This document shows, piece by piece, positions 53,066 to 63,025 of a DNA stretch of 64,000 bases. Position numbers and translations under genes: made by a program. The DNA is from SZUA-265 sp966249405 (GTDB taxonomy: Bacteria > Myxococcota_A > Polyangia > Polyangiales > Polyangiaceae). The stretch covers positions 1-64,000 of the forward strand of contig CBINDO010000010.1 of NCBI GenBank assembly GCA_966249405.1, read 5' to 3'. Under the pieces are notes generated by a model. That model saw nothing but the letters and a program-made list of their open reading frames with translations, was not told the DNA's origin and did no database searches. Within the stretch, counting starts at the first letter, position 1, and each line of letters opens with the position of its first letter.

Positions 53066-54207
53066 GTCCCGGGTTCGCATCCTGGCTGAGGACGGTAGTT
53101 CCTCTCGTGGCGGTGGTCGCAGTGTTGGTCGCGCTCGTCTTGGTGGGGGGCCTCGTCCCGATCAAAGCCAGCTCCGGTCATTGGAGCGTGACTCACGGTG
53201 TGCTCGATTTCATCAAGCGGCGCTCCGTCTCAACCCACTCACTGGGCACGGCGGTCCCGCCGTTGAACGATCCAGCGCTCGTGCTCCACGGCGCCGGAAC
53301 CTACGACACGAGCTGTCGTCCGTGCCACGGCAGTCCCGAGTCGCCTCACGCCCCGCTGGTGCCCGCGGCCATGACGCCGGCGCCCCCTCACCTGCCCCGC
53401 ATCATCGGCAGCTACGACGAAGAGGAGTTGTTCTTCATCGTCAAACACGGCATCAAGTTTACGGGCATGCCAGGCTGGCCCACGCAACGGCGGGACGACG
53501 AAGTGTGGGCGATGGTCGCGTTCCTGCTCGAGATGCCGAAGCTCGACGCGACGGCGTATCGCGAGCTCGCGCGCGGAGGCGCGCCGCCCAACACCCCGGG
53601 CGCCCCACTCCCGGAATTGCCCGGCGCGGCGCGCGCCGTGACGACCAGCTGCGCCAACTGTCACGGCTGGGACGGCACGGGCCGTGGCTCCGGCGCCTTC
53701 CCCAACATCGCCGGTCAAAAGCGAGAGTACCTGCAACGCGCCCTCGACGCGTACGCCACGGGCCAACGCCCGAGCGGAGCCATGGCGCCGGTTGCCGCCG
53801 CGTTGAGTGAACAAGAACGCAGCGCCCTGGCCGAGTACTACGCCGCGTTATCCCCACACGTCGGCGCGAACCGCGCCCACGAAGCAGCAGCGCCCGCGGG
53901 CTCGAAACTCGAGCGCGGGGCGCGCATCGCTCGCGACGGGATCGCGCACCAAGGCGTCCCCTCGTGCAGCGATTGTCACGGCCCGGGAGACCACGCGCGC
54001 AATCCTGCTTACCCGAACCTCGCGGGCCAATACGCGAGCTACCTGTTCGCCCAGCTGGTGCTCTTCCAAGCGGGACATCGAGGCGGCTCTGCATACTCCA
54101 AGCTCATGTCTCACGTCGCGGGGCGGCTCAGCCGTGACCAGATGGAAGACGTGACCGCCTATTACGCGTCCCTGCCGTCCACTTCGCCGACCCAGGTGGC
54201 GCCATGA
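53062..54207 (+). CDS. Triheme c-type cytochrome, membrane-anchored
   Basis: The 381-residue protein starts with one membrane helix (about residues 9-31). Three c-type heme motifs follow: CRPCH near residue 85, CANCH near 195 and CSDCH near 307. Each heme lies in a class I-like cytochrome domain, and the last two resemble tandem c4-type domains (GSGAFPNIAGQKREYL, NPAYPNLAGQYASYL). It probably delivers electrons to the oxidase. It overlaps CtaG and the next gene, each by ATGA. Confidence 0.92.
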   Translation: MSPGFASWLRTVVPLVAVVAVLVALVLVGGLVPIKASSGHWSVTHGVLDFIKRRSVSTHSLGTAVPPLNDPALVLHGAGTYDTSCRPCHGSPESPHAPLVPAAMTPAPPHLPRIIGSYDEEELFFIVKHGIKFTGMPGWPTQRRDDEVWAMVAFLLEMPKLDATAYRELARGGAPPNTPGAPLPELPGAARAVTTSCANCHGWDGTGRGSGAFPNIAGQKREYLQRALDAYATGQRPSGAMAPVAAALSEQERSALAEYYAALSPHVGANRAHEAAAPAGSKLERGARIARDGIAHQGVPSCSDCHGPGDHARNPAYPNLAGQYASYLFAQLVLFQAGHRGGSAYSKLMSHVAGRLSRDQMEDVTAYYASLPSTSPTQVAP

Positions 54208-55250
54208 AGGACTTGTCGTTGGGGTTGATCGTCAGCTTGTTCGTGGCCGCGTCGGTGGCCATCTGGCTCGCTGGAACACGCCTGGAACGCGCGGCAGACG
54301 TCATTGCGCGCCGAACCGGGCTCGGGCACGCGTTCACCGGCATGTTACTCCTGGCAGCAGCCACCTCCCTGCCAGAAGTGGCCACGACGGTTACGGCCGT
54401 GGTGCTGCTGGATAATCCGTCGTTGGCAGTCTACAATCTGGTCGGTGGTGTGGCCCTGCAGACGGCAATTTTGATCATCGCCGATGCGGCCAAGCGGGGA
54501 ACTGGAGCCCTGACCTTTGCAGCTCCACGGTTCGTGTTGTTGCTCCAGGGCCTAGGCTTGATCTTCCTGCTACAGATCGTCGTGGCCGGGATCACCGCTG
54601 GCGGCACTCCCACCGTCTCGTTCGTGAGTGCTTGGCTGGTCCTGTTGTTCGTCGCCTACGTTGCGGTGATGTATCTCGTGTATCGTTATCGCAAGCAGTC
54701 TCGCTGGACGCCGACTGGAGTCGACGACGCTCATCTGACGGACGACGACATGGCAGCCGCCGACGACGGGTCGTCGCAGTCCCTGACCAAAACGTGGCTC
54801 TACGTGGCGGTCTCGAGTTCAATCGTTTTGGGTGGTGGCTGGCTGGCGACGGAGACCGCGGACGCCATGGCTGAACGCTCGGGGCTCAGCCCGGAGTTCC
54901 TGGGCGCCACCCTGCTCGCGGTCGCGACGTCACTGCCAGAAGTGAGCACCACGGTCTCGGCTGCGCGAAACGGCCGCTACACCGTGGCCATGTCCAACGT
55001 GTTCGGCAGCAACGCTTTCGACGTGACGCTGTTGGTGCTCGCGGAGGTGTTGTACTTCGGCGGAAGCATTTTCGAACGTGTCGACACCTCGGTGATCTTC
55101 GTGGCCACCATCGGCTCGCTCATGACGTGCATCTATCTCTGGGGAATGATGGAGCGGGAGGACCGCACGGTCTTCGGCGTGGGCTGGGATTCGGCCGCCG
55201 CCGCAGTCGTTTATCTCGGTGGGATGAGCGTTTTGTACTTCCTCGTGTGA
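54204..55250 (+). CDS. CaCA-family sodium/calcium-type exchanger
   Basis: This 348-residue protein has ten hydrophobic segments in two halves. Each half has the alpha-repeat motif: LAAATSLPEVATTVTAV near residue 50 and LAVATSLPEVSTTVSAA near 240. These are the transport sites of cation/Ca exchangers (YrbG-like). An acidic cytoplasmic loop (DDAHLTDDDMAAADDG) lies between the halves. It is coupled by ATGA to the triheme cytochrome gene, an unusual place for such an exchanger. Ion specificity cannot be read from the sequence. Confidence 0.92.
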   Translation: MKDLSLGLIVSLFVAASVAIWLAGTRLERAADVIARRTGLGHAFTGMLLLAAATSLPEVATTVTAVVLLDNPSLAVYNLVGGVALQTAILIIADAAKRGTGALTFAAPRFVLLLQGLGLIFLLQIVVAGITAGGTPTVSFVSAWLVLLFVAYVAVMYLVYRYRKQSRWTPTGVDDAHLTDDDMAAADDGSSQSLTKTWLYVAVSSSIVLGGGWLATETADAMAERSGLSPEFLGATLLAVATSLPEVSTTVSAARNGRYTVAMSNVFGSNAFDVTLLVLAEVLYFGGSIFERVDTSVIFVATIGSLMTCIYLWGMMEREDRTVFGVGWDSAAAAVVYLGGMSVLYFLV

Positions 55251-55301
55251 GTGGGGCGAGTTTGCGTTGATGTATTCGACGCATGTGTATACGTCTTCAC
55301 C

Positions 55302-57224
55302 ATGCCCCCCCAGCCCTCCGCTTCCGCTCCCAAACCGAACCGGGAGCCGCAAGGCGGCCTCCCCCCGTGGGCAACCTGGGGCGTACTCGCGGTGATGCTG
55401 CTGTCGATGTGGTTGTGGCAGTCGCGGTCGTCTCAGACGCCCACGACGGCCGTCGACTACAGTCAACTGCACCGCTGGATCGCGGCCAAACAGATCGAGT
55501 CCGTGACCGTGACGGGTCAACTCGTGCGGGGCAAGCTCACCGCACCACAACCGGTGGACGGCGCGAACATCAGCGAGTTTCACACGCTGCTACCTTCCAA
55601 CGACGACGACACCGTGCGCGCGCTTCGCGACCAAGGGACGGTCATCCGCGTAGAAAGCGAACAGCAGCCGTTCTGGACCCAGATCTTGTCGGCCACACTG
55701 CCGTTGCTGCTTCTGATTCTGCCGTGGTTGTGGCTGTCACGCCGGGCGAATCGAATGCTGGGCGCCGGTGGACCGCTGGGTGGCCTCCCCGGAAGCAAGA
55801 GCCACAAGTTCGAGGTGAAGACGACCGTGAGCGTCAAGTTCGAAGACGTCGCAGGGCTCAAGGCGGCCAAACAAGACCTCCAAGAGATTGTACAGTTTTT
55901 GAAGGAGCCTGAGCGCTTCAGGAAACTGGGCGGCAAGGTGCCGCGCGGCGTGCTGTTGGTCGGGCCGCCCGGCACCGGCAAAACGCTGCTCGCGCGAGCC
56001 GTCGCTGGTGAGTCGGGCGTTGCGTTCTTCAGCATCAGCGCGTCGGAGTTCATCGAGATGTTCGTCGGCGTCGGCGCGGCTCGGGTGCGTGAGCTATTTT
56101 CGGAAGCGAAGAAGGCAGCTCCTGCCATCATCTTCATCGACGAGATCGACGCGGTCGGGCGTTCACGGGGCGCCGGCATGGGTGGCGGTCACGACGAACG
56201 CGAGCAAACGCTCAACCAACTATTGTCGGAAATGGACGGCTTCGAACGCAACGACCTCACCGTCGTCCTCGCGGCAACGAACCGACCCGACGTGCTCGAT
56301 CCAGCGTTGCTTCGTCCTGGCCGCTTCGACCGACGCGTCGTGGTCGATCGCCCCGAACGCCAAGCTCGGTTGGCCATTCTCGGCGTGCATACCCGCAACA
56401 AGCCCCTGGGCAAGGACGTCGCGCTCGACTCGGTGGCGGACAACACGCCCGGTTTCTCGGGCGCCGACCTCGCCAATTTGGTCAACGAAGCGGCCATTCA
56501 CGCCACACGTCGCGGTGCGGATGCGATCGAGGCGCAAGACTTCACGGCTGCTTACGACAAGATCGTGCTCGGCGATCCGCGCGAAGCCAAACTCGACGCC
56601 TCCGAGAAACAACGGGTGGCAGTCCACGAAGCGGGGCACGCCATCGTTGCTCACCTTTCGCCCAACGCCGAACGCCTACACCGCGTGAGCATCATTCCGC
56701 GCGGCATGGCCCTCGGCGTCACCCAACAGACGCCGGGCGCGGACAGGCACATCATGACCAAGAGTCAATTGGAGTCCAAGCTCCGCGTGTTGATGGGGGG
56801 TCATGCGGCAGAGTCGGTGGTGTTCGGCGACACCTCGACCGGCGCCGAAAACGACTTGAAGCAAGCGACCGAGCTGGCTTCGAAGATGGTGTCCCACTTC
56901 GGCATGAGTGAACGGCTCGGGCCCGTTTACTACGAACACGGCGTCGAACATCCGTTCCTCGGTCAACGTCTAGCTACGGATGGCGGAACCAGCGACGCGA
57001 CCATCCACGCCATCGAATCGGAGACGCGGCTGCTCTTGGTTGAAGCAGAAAACGCTGCCCAAACCGTCATCCGCGACCACCGCCAGCTCTTCGATGACCT
57101 CGTCGCGGCGCTGCTCCGTCAAGAGACGCTCGAGCGGGACGAACTGCTCTCGCTGTTGGCGGCGCCAAAGCCCGACGGCCCCGACGGCGCGGCGCAGAGC
57201 GCGCCTGGACTTGGTTCGCTGTAA
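55302..57224 (+). CDS. ftsH: ATP-dependent zinc metalloprotease FtsH
   Basis: The ATG at 55302 gives 640 residues. Two membrane helices (about residues 24-43 and 125-145) flank a periplasmic domain. The AAA+ part has GPPGTGKT (near 221), IIFIDEIDAVGR, the second-region arginines in LLRPGRFDRR, and the zinc protease motif HEAGH at His442. FtsH degrades misfolded or surplus membrane proteins. Its position 51 bp after the oxidase/exchanger genes suggests it may assist assembly of that operon, but it also has its own leader. Confidence 0.95.
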   Translation: MPPQPSASAPKPNREPQGGLPPWATWGVLAVMLLSMWLWQSRSSQTPTTAVDYSQLHRWIAAKQIESVTVTGQLVRGKLTAPQPVDGANISEFHTLLPSNDDDTVRALRDQGTVIRVESEQQPFWTQILSATLPLLLLILPWLWLSRRANRMLGAGGPLGGLPGSKSHKFEVKTTVSVKFEDVAGLKAAKQDLQEIVQFLKEPERFRKLGGKVPRGVLLVGPPGTGKTLLARAVAGESGVAFFSISASEFIEMFVGVGAARVRELFSEAKKAAPAIIFIDEIDAVGRSRGAGMGGGHDEREQTLNQLLSEMDGFERNDLTVVLAATNRPDVLDPALLRPGRFDRRVVVDRPERQARLAILGVHTRNKPLGKDVALDSVADNTPGFSGADLANLVNEAAIHATRRGADAIEAQDFTAAYDKIVLGDPREAKLDASEKQRVAVHEAGHAIVAHLSPNAERLHRVSIIPRGMALGVTQQTPGADRHIMTKSQLESKLRVLMGGHAAESVVFGDTSTGAENDLKQATELASKMVSHFGMSERLGPVYYEHGVEHPFLGQRLATDGGTSDATIHAIESETRLLLVEAENAAQTVIRDHRQLFDDLVAALLRQETLERDELLSLLAAPKPDGPDGAAQSAPGLGSL

Positions 57225-57260
57225 ACCGGCCCGACGTGATGCTTGCTCGACGACGAGTCG

Positions 57261-58523
57261 TCAGGAAATCTCGACGGCGTGGCCCGCCGCGCGCAACATC
57301 TCGGCCACTTGACGAGCGTGCGCGTGGTTGCGCGTAGCGACCTCGATGCTCAGCCGCGTGCATTGCATCGGCGACGTCATGAAAACGCGTTCGTGTACGA
57401 CGTCGACGATGTTTGCGCCCGCATCGGCGATGATCCGCGTCAGGTCTGCCAGCGCGCCTGGTAGGTCACGTACGTCGATGCGCAGCCGGGCCAAACGCCC
57501 AGTGCGCACCAAACCGCGCATCACCGTGTCGGCCATCATGCGTGGGTCGATGTTACCTCCACTCACGACGCACCCGACGCGTTTGTCCGCAAAACGCGCC
57601 GTGTGTTCGATCACCGCGGCCAAGGCCGCAGCGCCCGCACCTTCGACCATGGTCTTTTCGAACTCGAGCAGTGCGTTGACGGCGCGCTCCAACGACGATT
57701 CGCTCACCTGCACCATGTCGTCGACGAGATCACACAAGATCCGTCGCGTGAGCTCGCCCGGCGTCTTGACGGCGATCCCGTCGGCCAACGTGTCGGCGCT
57801 GAACGGACCCAAAGAAGGGTGCAACAACGGCGTCTCGTCCAGGGCTGCCCCCGCCCGGTGTGCCTGGATGAAGCGAGACATGGCGCAAAAACGCTCGGCT
57901 TGAACGCCGATGAGCTGCGTAGTGGGCGACAGGCCCTTTACCGCGATCGCTACGCCCGCCATCAACCCACCACCACCCACGGGCACGAGCAACACGTCGA
58001 GCGGCGCGGCATCTTCGACGAACTCGACGCCCAACGTCCCTTGGCCAGCGATCACGAGCTTGTCGTCGAAGGGCGGAATCTGCACGAGCCCCTGCGCTTC
58101 GGCGAGCTCGCGCGCCTTTTGACGCGCGTCGTCCACCGAGAGACCATGTTGCACCACGGTCGCGCCGAGGACCTCGGTGTTCGTGACCTTGATGAACGGC
58201 GTCGTAACGGGCATCACGATCGTCGCGGCCATACCCAACCGCCGCGCGTGATAGGCGACGGCTTGCGCGTGGTTACCGGCCGAGGCCGCCACCACGCCGC
58301 GCTCGCGTTCTTCGGCGGTGAGCGACAACAACTTGTTCAACGCACCGCGCTCCTTGAACGACGAGGTGAACTGCAGGTTGTCGAACTTGAACCACAACTC
58401 CGCGCCGTACAGCTCCGAAAGCGTGATGGACCTACGCGTGGGGGTGCGCACGATGAGCGGCGCAATCCGAGCGTGCGCGGCACGAACGTCCAGCATCGAT
58501 GGCGCGGTCGGTTCGTTCGGCAT
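57261..58523 (-). CDS. ilvA: Threonine ammonia-lyase (dehydratase) with C-terminal ACT domain
   Basis: This 420-residue enzyme has the PLP-binding lysine in FTSSFKERGALNKL, the Gly-rich phosphate loop PVGGGGLMAG and an ASAGNHAQAVAYHA motif. The C-terminal 80 residues match a single ACT regulatory domain (RLRIDVRDLPGALADLTRII). This is the short form, also called TdcB-like; it may be catabolic or for isoleucine synthesis. The convergent FtsH gene ends 36 bp away. Allosteric control is expected from the ACT domain. Confidence 0.93.
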   Translation of the reverse strand: MPNEPTAPSMLDVRAAHARIAPLIVRTPTRRSITLSELYGAELWFKFDNLQFTSSFKERGALNKLLSLTAEERERGVVAASAGNHAQAVAYHARRLGMAATIVMPVTTPFIKVTNTEVLGATVVQHGLSVDDARQKARELAEAQGLVQIPPFDDKLVIAGQGTLGVEFVEDAAPLDVLLVPVGGGGLMAGVAIAVKGLSPTTQLIGVQAERFCAMSRFIQAHRAGAALDETPLLHPSLGPFSADTLADGIAVKTPGELTRRILCDLVDDMVQVSESSLERAVNALLEFEKTMVEGAGAAALAAVIEHTARFADKRVGCVVSGGNIDPRMMADTVMRGLVRTGRLARLRIDVRDLPGALADLTRIIADAGANIVDVVHERVFMTSPMQCTRLSIEVATRNHAHARQVAEMLRAAGHAVEIS

Positions 58524-58537
58524 CCTTTAGTTTGTCA

Positions 58538-58576
58538 CCAACCGGACCGGCTGCCCACGTCCCGGTTCCGGTTTGG
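58538..58576 (-). terminator. Possible terminator after the TNFR-like lipoprotein gene
   Basis: CCAACCGGACCGG pairs with CCGGTTCCGGTTTGG over an 11-base loop with one bulge, 38 bp after the lipoprotein stop on the minus strand. No T tract follows. It may equally be a regulatory stem upstream of ilvA. Confidence 0.4.
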
Positions 58577-58613
58577 TACAGCCGCCTTACCGCAGACCGC
58601 GGAGGCCTCTCCT

Positions 58614-60722
58614 TCACTGGGGCGTCGATGCAGGATACCGCAGCAGGTAAGCCGAACCAGCAGGTAAGCCCGCAAACGATACCCCTTCCGGCGCTTGCCC
58701 AACGACGAAAAAGTTACCGCCTGCGTCCACTGCCGCACCGCAAGGGTGATCGTCTCCGGCGGTGCCGAACTGTCTACGCACCACGTCACCGTTCGGGGAG
58801 AACACACCGAGGAACCAATCGACTCCGCCGGCAGACGGGGCGTCGAAGTAGCCATCGGTCGTGCCGATCACTGCCCACGTACCGTCGCTTCCCGCCGCGA
58901 GCTCCGTTATCCAGCTGTTGGCTCGGAACTCCTCGTAGCCGTCGCTCGGGACCTCGATGTTGGCGTAGAACGAGCCGCCCGATGGCCGTGGCTCGCCGTC
59001 GAATGAGTAACTGCCTGTGGCCGCGGTGTGCTGGAGCTTCGAACCGACGAAGAAGCTCTGAGTATAATCGTACCCGAAGATCACCGTGTCATTGGTGGTA
59101 ACCAAACCCGATGATCCGGACGAAAAATCGGGCACATCGACCTCCTCGAGCCACGACACCTGGCCTGCGGCGCTCAGCTTGGCGACCTCGAGCTGGAGAC
59201 TGTCCCCGAAGGGGCTCTTCAGGGATGACAACACGTAGGCGCTCCCTTCGGCGTCCAAAGCCATGTGCGTGGGCCAGGTGCTGAACCACCAACCCCAGAG
59301 GGACTCTTCGACGGGCGGAGTGAGCTCGACCGTCCACTCCACGTTACCCGTCGCGTCGAGCCGCGTCGCATGCCCCACCGTTCCTCCCGTTTCGACGTCC
59401 AACGAGCCGATCATGTAGAACGCGCCATCCGCGCCGATGTGCACGTCTTGAAATTGTGGAAGCTCTTCGGCCGTCCACAGGTGTTCTTCCTGCCCGTCGG
59501 GATACAGAAGCGCCACCGAGAGGCGTGTGCCTTCCATGTCGAGCAAATACATGCGCCCGTCCAAGCCGTACCTCAACGTCGCTGAACGCTCGTCTTGCCA
59601 CTGCCAAATCGTCTCACCATTGGGCCGCAGCTTGGTTACGCTGGTGCCTTCGCCATGGTCTGCCAAATAGAGGTCACCGGCGGCGTCGATGAGGAGGTCA
59701 CCGCACGCGGGGAGCGGCAGGACACTCACGGGATCCGAACACACCCCGTCGCTCACACCGCCGTCCTCGGCGGAACTTGGTGCCACATCGCCCCCGGCAT
59801 CAGCCGACCCGGCGCCGCTCGGCGAGTCGACCACCGGAAAACAACACCCGTCGCCGTTGAAGCTCGTCGTCCCCGCGGGACACGCGGCGCACTCTGTCGT
59901 TTCGCCACCAGGCGAATACGTACCGGCGAGACAATATTCGCACACCACGTCGTGGGCAGCATCGCCAGCCTGCACGAAGCGTTGTCCCGCTTCACAGGTG
60001 CTCCACGCCACGCAGCTAGTCCAGTTCGACCACGGTGTATAGGTCCCGTCGGGACACACGTCGCAGACGCGGTCGCTCGTCGGGGTAGCGTCGGTAACCA
60101 TGAATTGGCCTGGCGGACACGACGTCACAGGTACACACGCGGAAGCAGTAGAGTCGAACCATGACCCCCAATCACATTCCACTGCGCCGGTGGAGTCTTC
60201 GCCGCCATTGGCCGAGCTCGTCTCGTCACTCGTGTCCGACGTCACGGAAGGCGACGTAGTCGGGTCCGTCGAGGTGCCGTCGAGGGCCGCGGTGTCAGTC
60301 GTGGTCGCGGACGCGTCGGTGATCGCGTCAGTTGCTGGCTTCTCCGTGGAGACCGTCGAATCCGAAGTACCGAACGTCGGCTGCCCAGAGCTCGCGCCGT
60401 CGGTCGTTTCGTCGCTCTGCCCACTGGTGAGACGTGTATCGCTGACGCCTGCGTCGCCCGAAGCGGCGCCGGTGGTCTCACTTCTCCCTTCGTCGCTCGA
60501 AGCCGCCCCCTGCGTCTCGTCGTTTCCTCGGCTGGTCGTGCTCGCAGAGCTCTGCTCCTCTCCTCCAGCGCTCGAATCGACGTCACTCGTTGGAGCCGCC
60601 GATGCATCGTTGGACACGGATGCCCCCGCGTCGCCCATCTCGGAGCGCGTCGAGCCTTCACAATGGAGCCCCAAGCCACCCACGATCCACACCAGACCCC
60701 AACTCTTGGAACGCAAGACCAT
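58614..60722 (-). CDS. Large lipoprotein with Cys-rich TNFR-like repeats and a beta-propeller
   Basis: This 702-residue protein starts MVLRSKSWGLVW with a lipid anchor at GLGLHCEGS. A Ser/Thr/Asp/Ala-rich linker of about 155 residues follows. Residues about 180-305 hold Cys-rich modules like TNFR/EGF ('CPPGQFMVTDATPTSD', 'CEYCLAGTYSPGGETTECAAC'). The C-terminal 390 residues form a beta-propeller of repeating 'LDATGNVEWTVELTPP'-type units, with some SBBP-like features. Such combinations are common in myxobacterial surface proteins. No catalytic site was found; a binding or recognition role is likely. Confidence 0.8.
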   Translation of the reverse strand: MVLRSKSWGLVWIVGGLGLHCEGSTRSEMGDAGASVSNDASAAPTSDVDSSAGGEEQSSASTTSRGNDETQGAASSDEGRSETTGAASGDAGVSDTRLTSGQSDETTDGASSGQPTFGTSDSTVSTEKPATDAITDASATTTDTAALDGTSTDPTTSPSVTSDTSDETSSANGGEDSTGAVECDWGSWFDSTASACVPVTSCPPGQFMVTDATPTSDRVCDVCPDGTYTPWSNWTSCVAWSTCEAGQRFVQAGDAAHDVVCEYCLAGTYSPGGETTECAACPAGTTSFNGDGCCFPVVDSPSGAGSADAGGDVAPSSAEDGGVSDGVCSDPVSVLPLPACGDLLIDAAGDLYLADHGEGTSVTKLRPNGETIWQWQDERSATLRYGLDGRMYLLDMEGTRLSVALLYPDGQEEHLWTAEELPQFQDVHIGADGAFYMIGSLDVETGGTVGHATRLDATGNVEWTVELTPPVEESLWGWWFSTWPTHMALDAEGSAYVLSSLKSPFGDSLQLEVAKLSAAGQVSWLEEVDVPDFSSGSSGLVTTNDTVIFGYDYTQSFFVGSKLQHTAATGSYSFDGEPRPSGGSFYANIEVPSDGYEEFRANSWITELAAGSDGTWAVIGTTDGYFDAPSAGGVDWFLGVFSPNGDVVRRQFGTAGDDHPCGAAVDAGGNFFVVGQAPEGVSFAGLPAGSAYLLRYPASTPQ

Positions 60723-61283
60723 CTTCGTCTTCTATCTCAAACGCCTCGGGCGGCAAGGCGTGGCCACGCCCGCGGGCACAAATGAAATCGAAGAAACACC
60801 ATCTTGGGCCGCATGCGGCCCACCACCTCACGCACCGCGCGTTGCACCGTCACCACCTTCGGATTCGATACACTGGATGAGATGCGCTCGGGGCCCGTCG
60901 ACCGTGCAGCTCCGCCTCGCACGAGTGGACACCATGACGGATAGGTCGCAACCCATTCGCAGGTAACTTCTCATCCGTTAGCTGATGCCCGGATGCTCGT
61001 TGGCCACCCCTTGGTACTCATCCTGGTCCGAACCGGCAGTGTAGGTGCCGAGCTGACAGTGGAACAATTGACTATGGACCACGAAGCGGCTCTAGCGCGA
61101 TCCTCGATGCCGCGAGTACACTGCCATCGCCAAGGGGGTCACCGGAGAGCCACGTAGGCTGGCTCGAATGGTGACGGCTTCGAGCCAAACAGTTAGCAGA
61201 AGGCAGTTAACGTTTTCGAAACGCTGACGACATTCACGCACCAACCAAACCCAAACGACCTGAACACCGGGAGCACCGCAAAC
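60723..61283. other. Divergent intergenic region
   Basis: This 561-bp region separates the lipoprotein gene (minus) and the GMC oxidoreductase (plus). It should hold both promoters. No gene is evident. A GGGAG lies about 10 bases before ATG 61284. A small palindrome is described separately at 61211. Confidence 0.5.
61211..61223. promoter_or_regulatory. Small palindrome upstream of the GMC oxidoreductase
   Basis: CGTTTTCGAAACG has perfect 5-bp arms around TCG, about 60 bp before the GMC start. It could be an operator half-site pair. No regulator gene is adjacent. Confidence 0.3.
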
Positions 61284-62951
61284 ATGCCGTTTCAGAACAA
61301 CTACGCCAACCTGGTTTCTCAGAAGAGTGAGGCCCACACCCGCCTGATTCGCGACTACGACGGCCCCAACCCGGACTTCGACTACATCGTGATTGGCTCG
61401 GGAATGGGCGGAGGGACGTTGGCGGACGACCTGGCGGACCGCAATCCGGCGAAACGCATCCTGGTCGTGGACGCAGGTTCGTTCGTTTATCCAACCCACG
61501 TCTACAACATCAGCCGCATCCCGAACGGCGCGGTGGCCAATCACTTCGGCGTGGACAACTTCTCGCAAACGGAAACGCCCCAGCAGTTCATCGGCGGCAA
61601 GCCACAGTTTGCGTTCGGAGGCCGGTCGATCTTCTGGTCTGGTCTCATCCCCCAGCCGCAAACGTGGGAGTTGGACTTCTTCCCCGACGCCGTTCGCGCG
61701 GACTTGAAAGCCACGTACCTCGACCTCGCCAGCAAGCGCATGAACGTATCGACGTCACTGGGGAAGAAGGCCGGCGCGCTGGTCACTCACTTCAGAAACA
61801 GCCCGCTCGGCGCCGACTTCGACATCTTCGAAACGCCGCGCGCGCTGCACCAGCCCTACCTGCTCGCGGACGGCACGCCGGCGGACAAATTCTTCATCGA
61901 GCCCACGGGCGTCTTCAATACTGCGGAGCTCCTGATCAATCAGACGGGGCTGACGCGCCCCGAGCTCGACCTCAACGGCCGCGGCCTGTTCGTCAAACTG
62001 AACAGCTTCGTTGAAGCCGTCAACAGCGTGCCCTTCGATTGGTACGAGGTGAAGACGACCAACACGGTGACCGGTGAACAACGCAGCTTCTATACGCCGA
62101 GAGTGATCATCGCGGCGGGCTCCACGGAGAGCCCCAAGCTCATCAACCGGTCTTCGGTGTTCCACGCGTGACCCGCCGACATCAAAAGCCTCGTGGGCTT
62201 CGGTCTGACGGACCACCCGGTGTCGAGTGAATCCCAGGCGTACGTCACCTCGTTGGGCAATCCGCGCATCGACATCTCCCCGCAAGACCACGCGAAGCTC
62301 ATCTTCTATTCCAAGGGCAAACTCGACGCGAACGGTCACCTCCAGTACCCGTTCAACATCGAGATGAACGTCAACCACGAGTATTGGCATTTGCGCAACA
62401 ACGACCCTTCGGCGGGCCTCGTCGACCACGACCCAACCCGCACGCGCGTCGACATCAAGTTCAGCTTCGCCAATTGTTTGGACGACGAAAACGGCATCTA
62501 TTCTCACGCCAACGACGGCTACAAGCCGTACATCGGCTTCAAGCGGTTCGGAAACCTCAACGACTTGCTCAACTCGCGGTTCCCCGCCGTAGCCGGCTGG
62601 CACAAGAACATCGCCGAGTTCATGACGCTCTTGAACCAAACGCGCGACCGCGTCTTTGGCGAGTTCAACGACGTGCAGATGTTGACCGGCCCCTACGGCG
62701 GCTATCCTGGCGAGCAATGGCCGTTCGGCTGGGGTACGGTCCACCACGCGTGCGGCACCCTACGGATGCCATGGAAAGCCAACCGCAACGCGGCGTTCAA
62801 CTCACGCTCCGTCGTGGACGAGAACCTGAAAGTGCACGGCACCGCTGGACTCTACGTCTGCGACATGTCCGTGTTGCCCATCAGCACTGCCGCCAACCCC
62901 GTACGCGCCTTGGCGGGCCTCGCGCTGCGCCTGTCCCAACACCTGAGCTGA
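61284..62951 (+). pseudogene. GMC oxidoreductase interrupted by an in-frame TGA
   Basis: One continuous frame of 556 codons carries a GMC family flavoenzyme. The FAD-binding motif VIGSGMGGGTLADDL lies near residue 36 and the substrate/FAD C-terminal part HACGTLRMPWKANRNA, then VDENLKVHG and LYVCDMSVLPISTAANP near the end. At codon 296 (62169-62171) a TGA follows SSVFHA and precedes PADIKSLVGFGLTDHP, so the family continues on both sides without any frameshift. Either a recent nonsense mutation, a sequencing error or UGA recoding applies. A weak stem (AAGCC/GGCTT around TCGTG) starts 15 bases after the TGA. The normal length would be 555 residues; the intact part alone lacks the C-terminal domain. 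Confidence 0.8.
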
Positions 62952-63025
62952 ACGCTCGTCACCTCGGTGAAGCGGGGCACCCCCGAAGTGCCCGTCCAGC
63001 AAACGGCACCTTGCGTTCGACGAGT

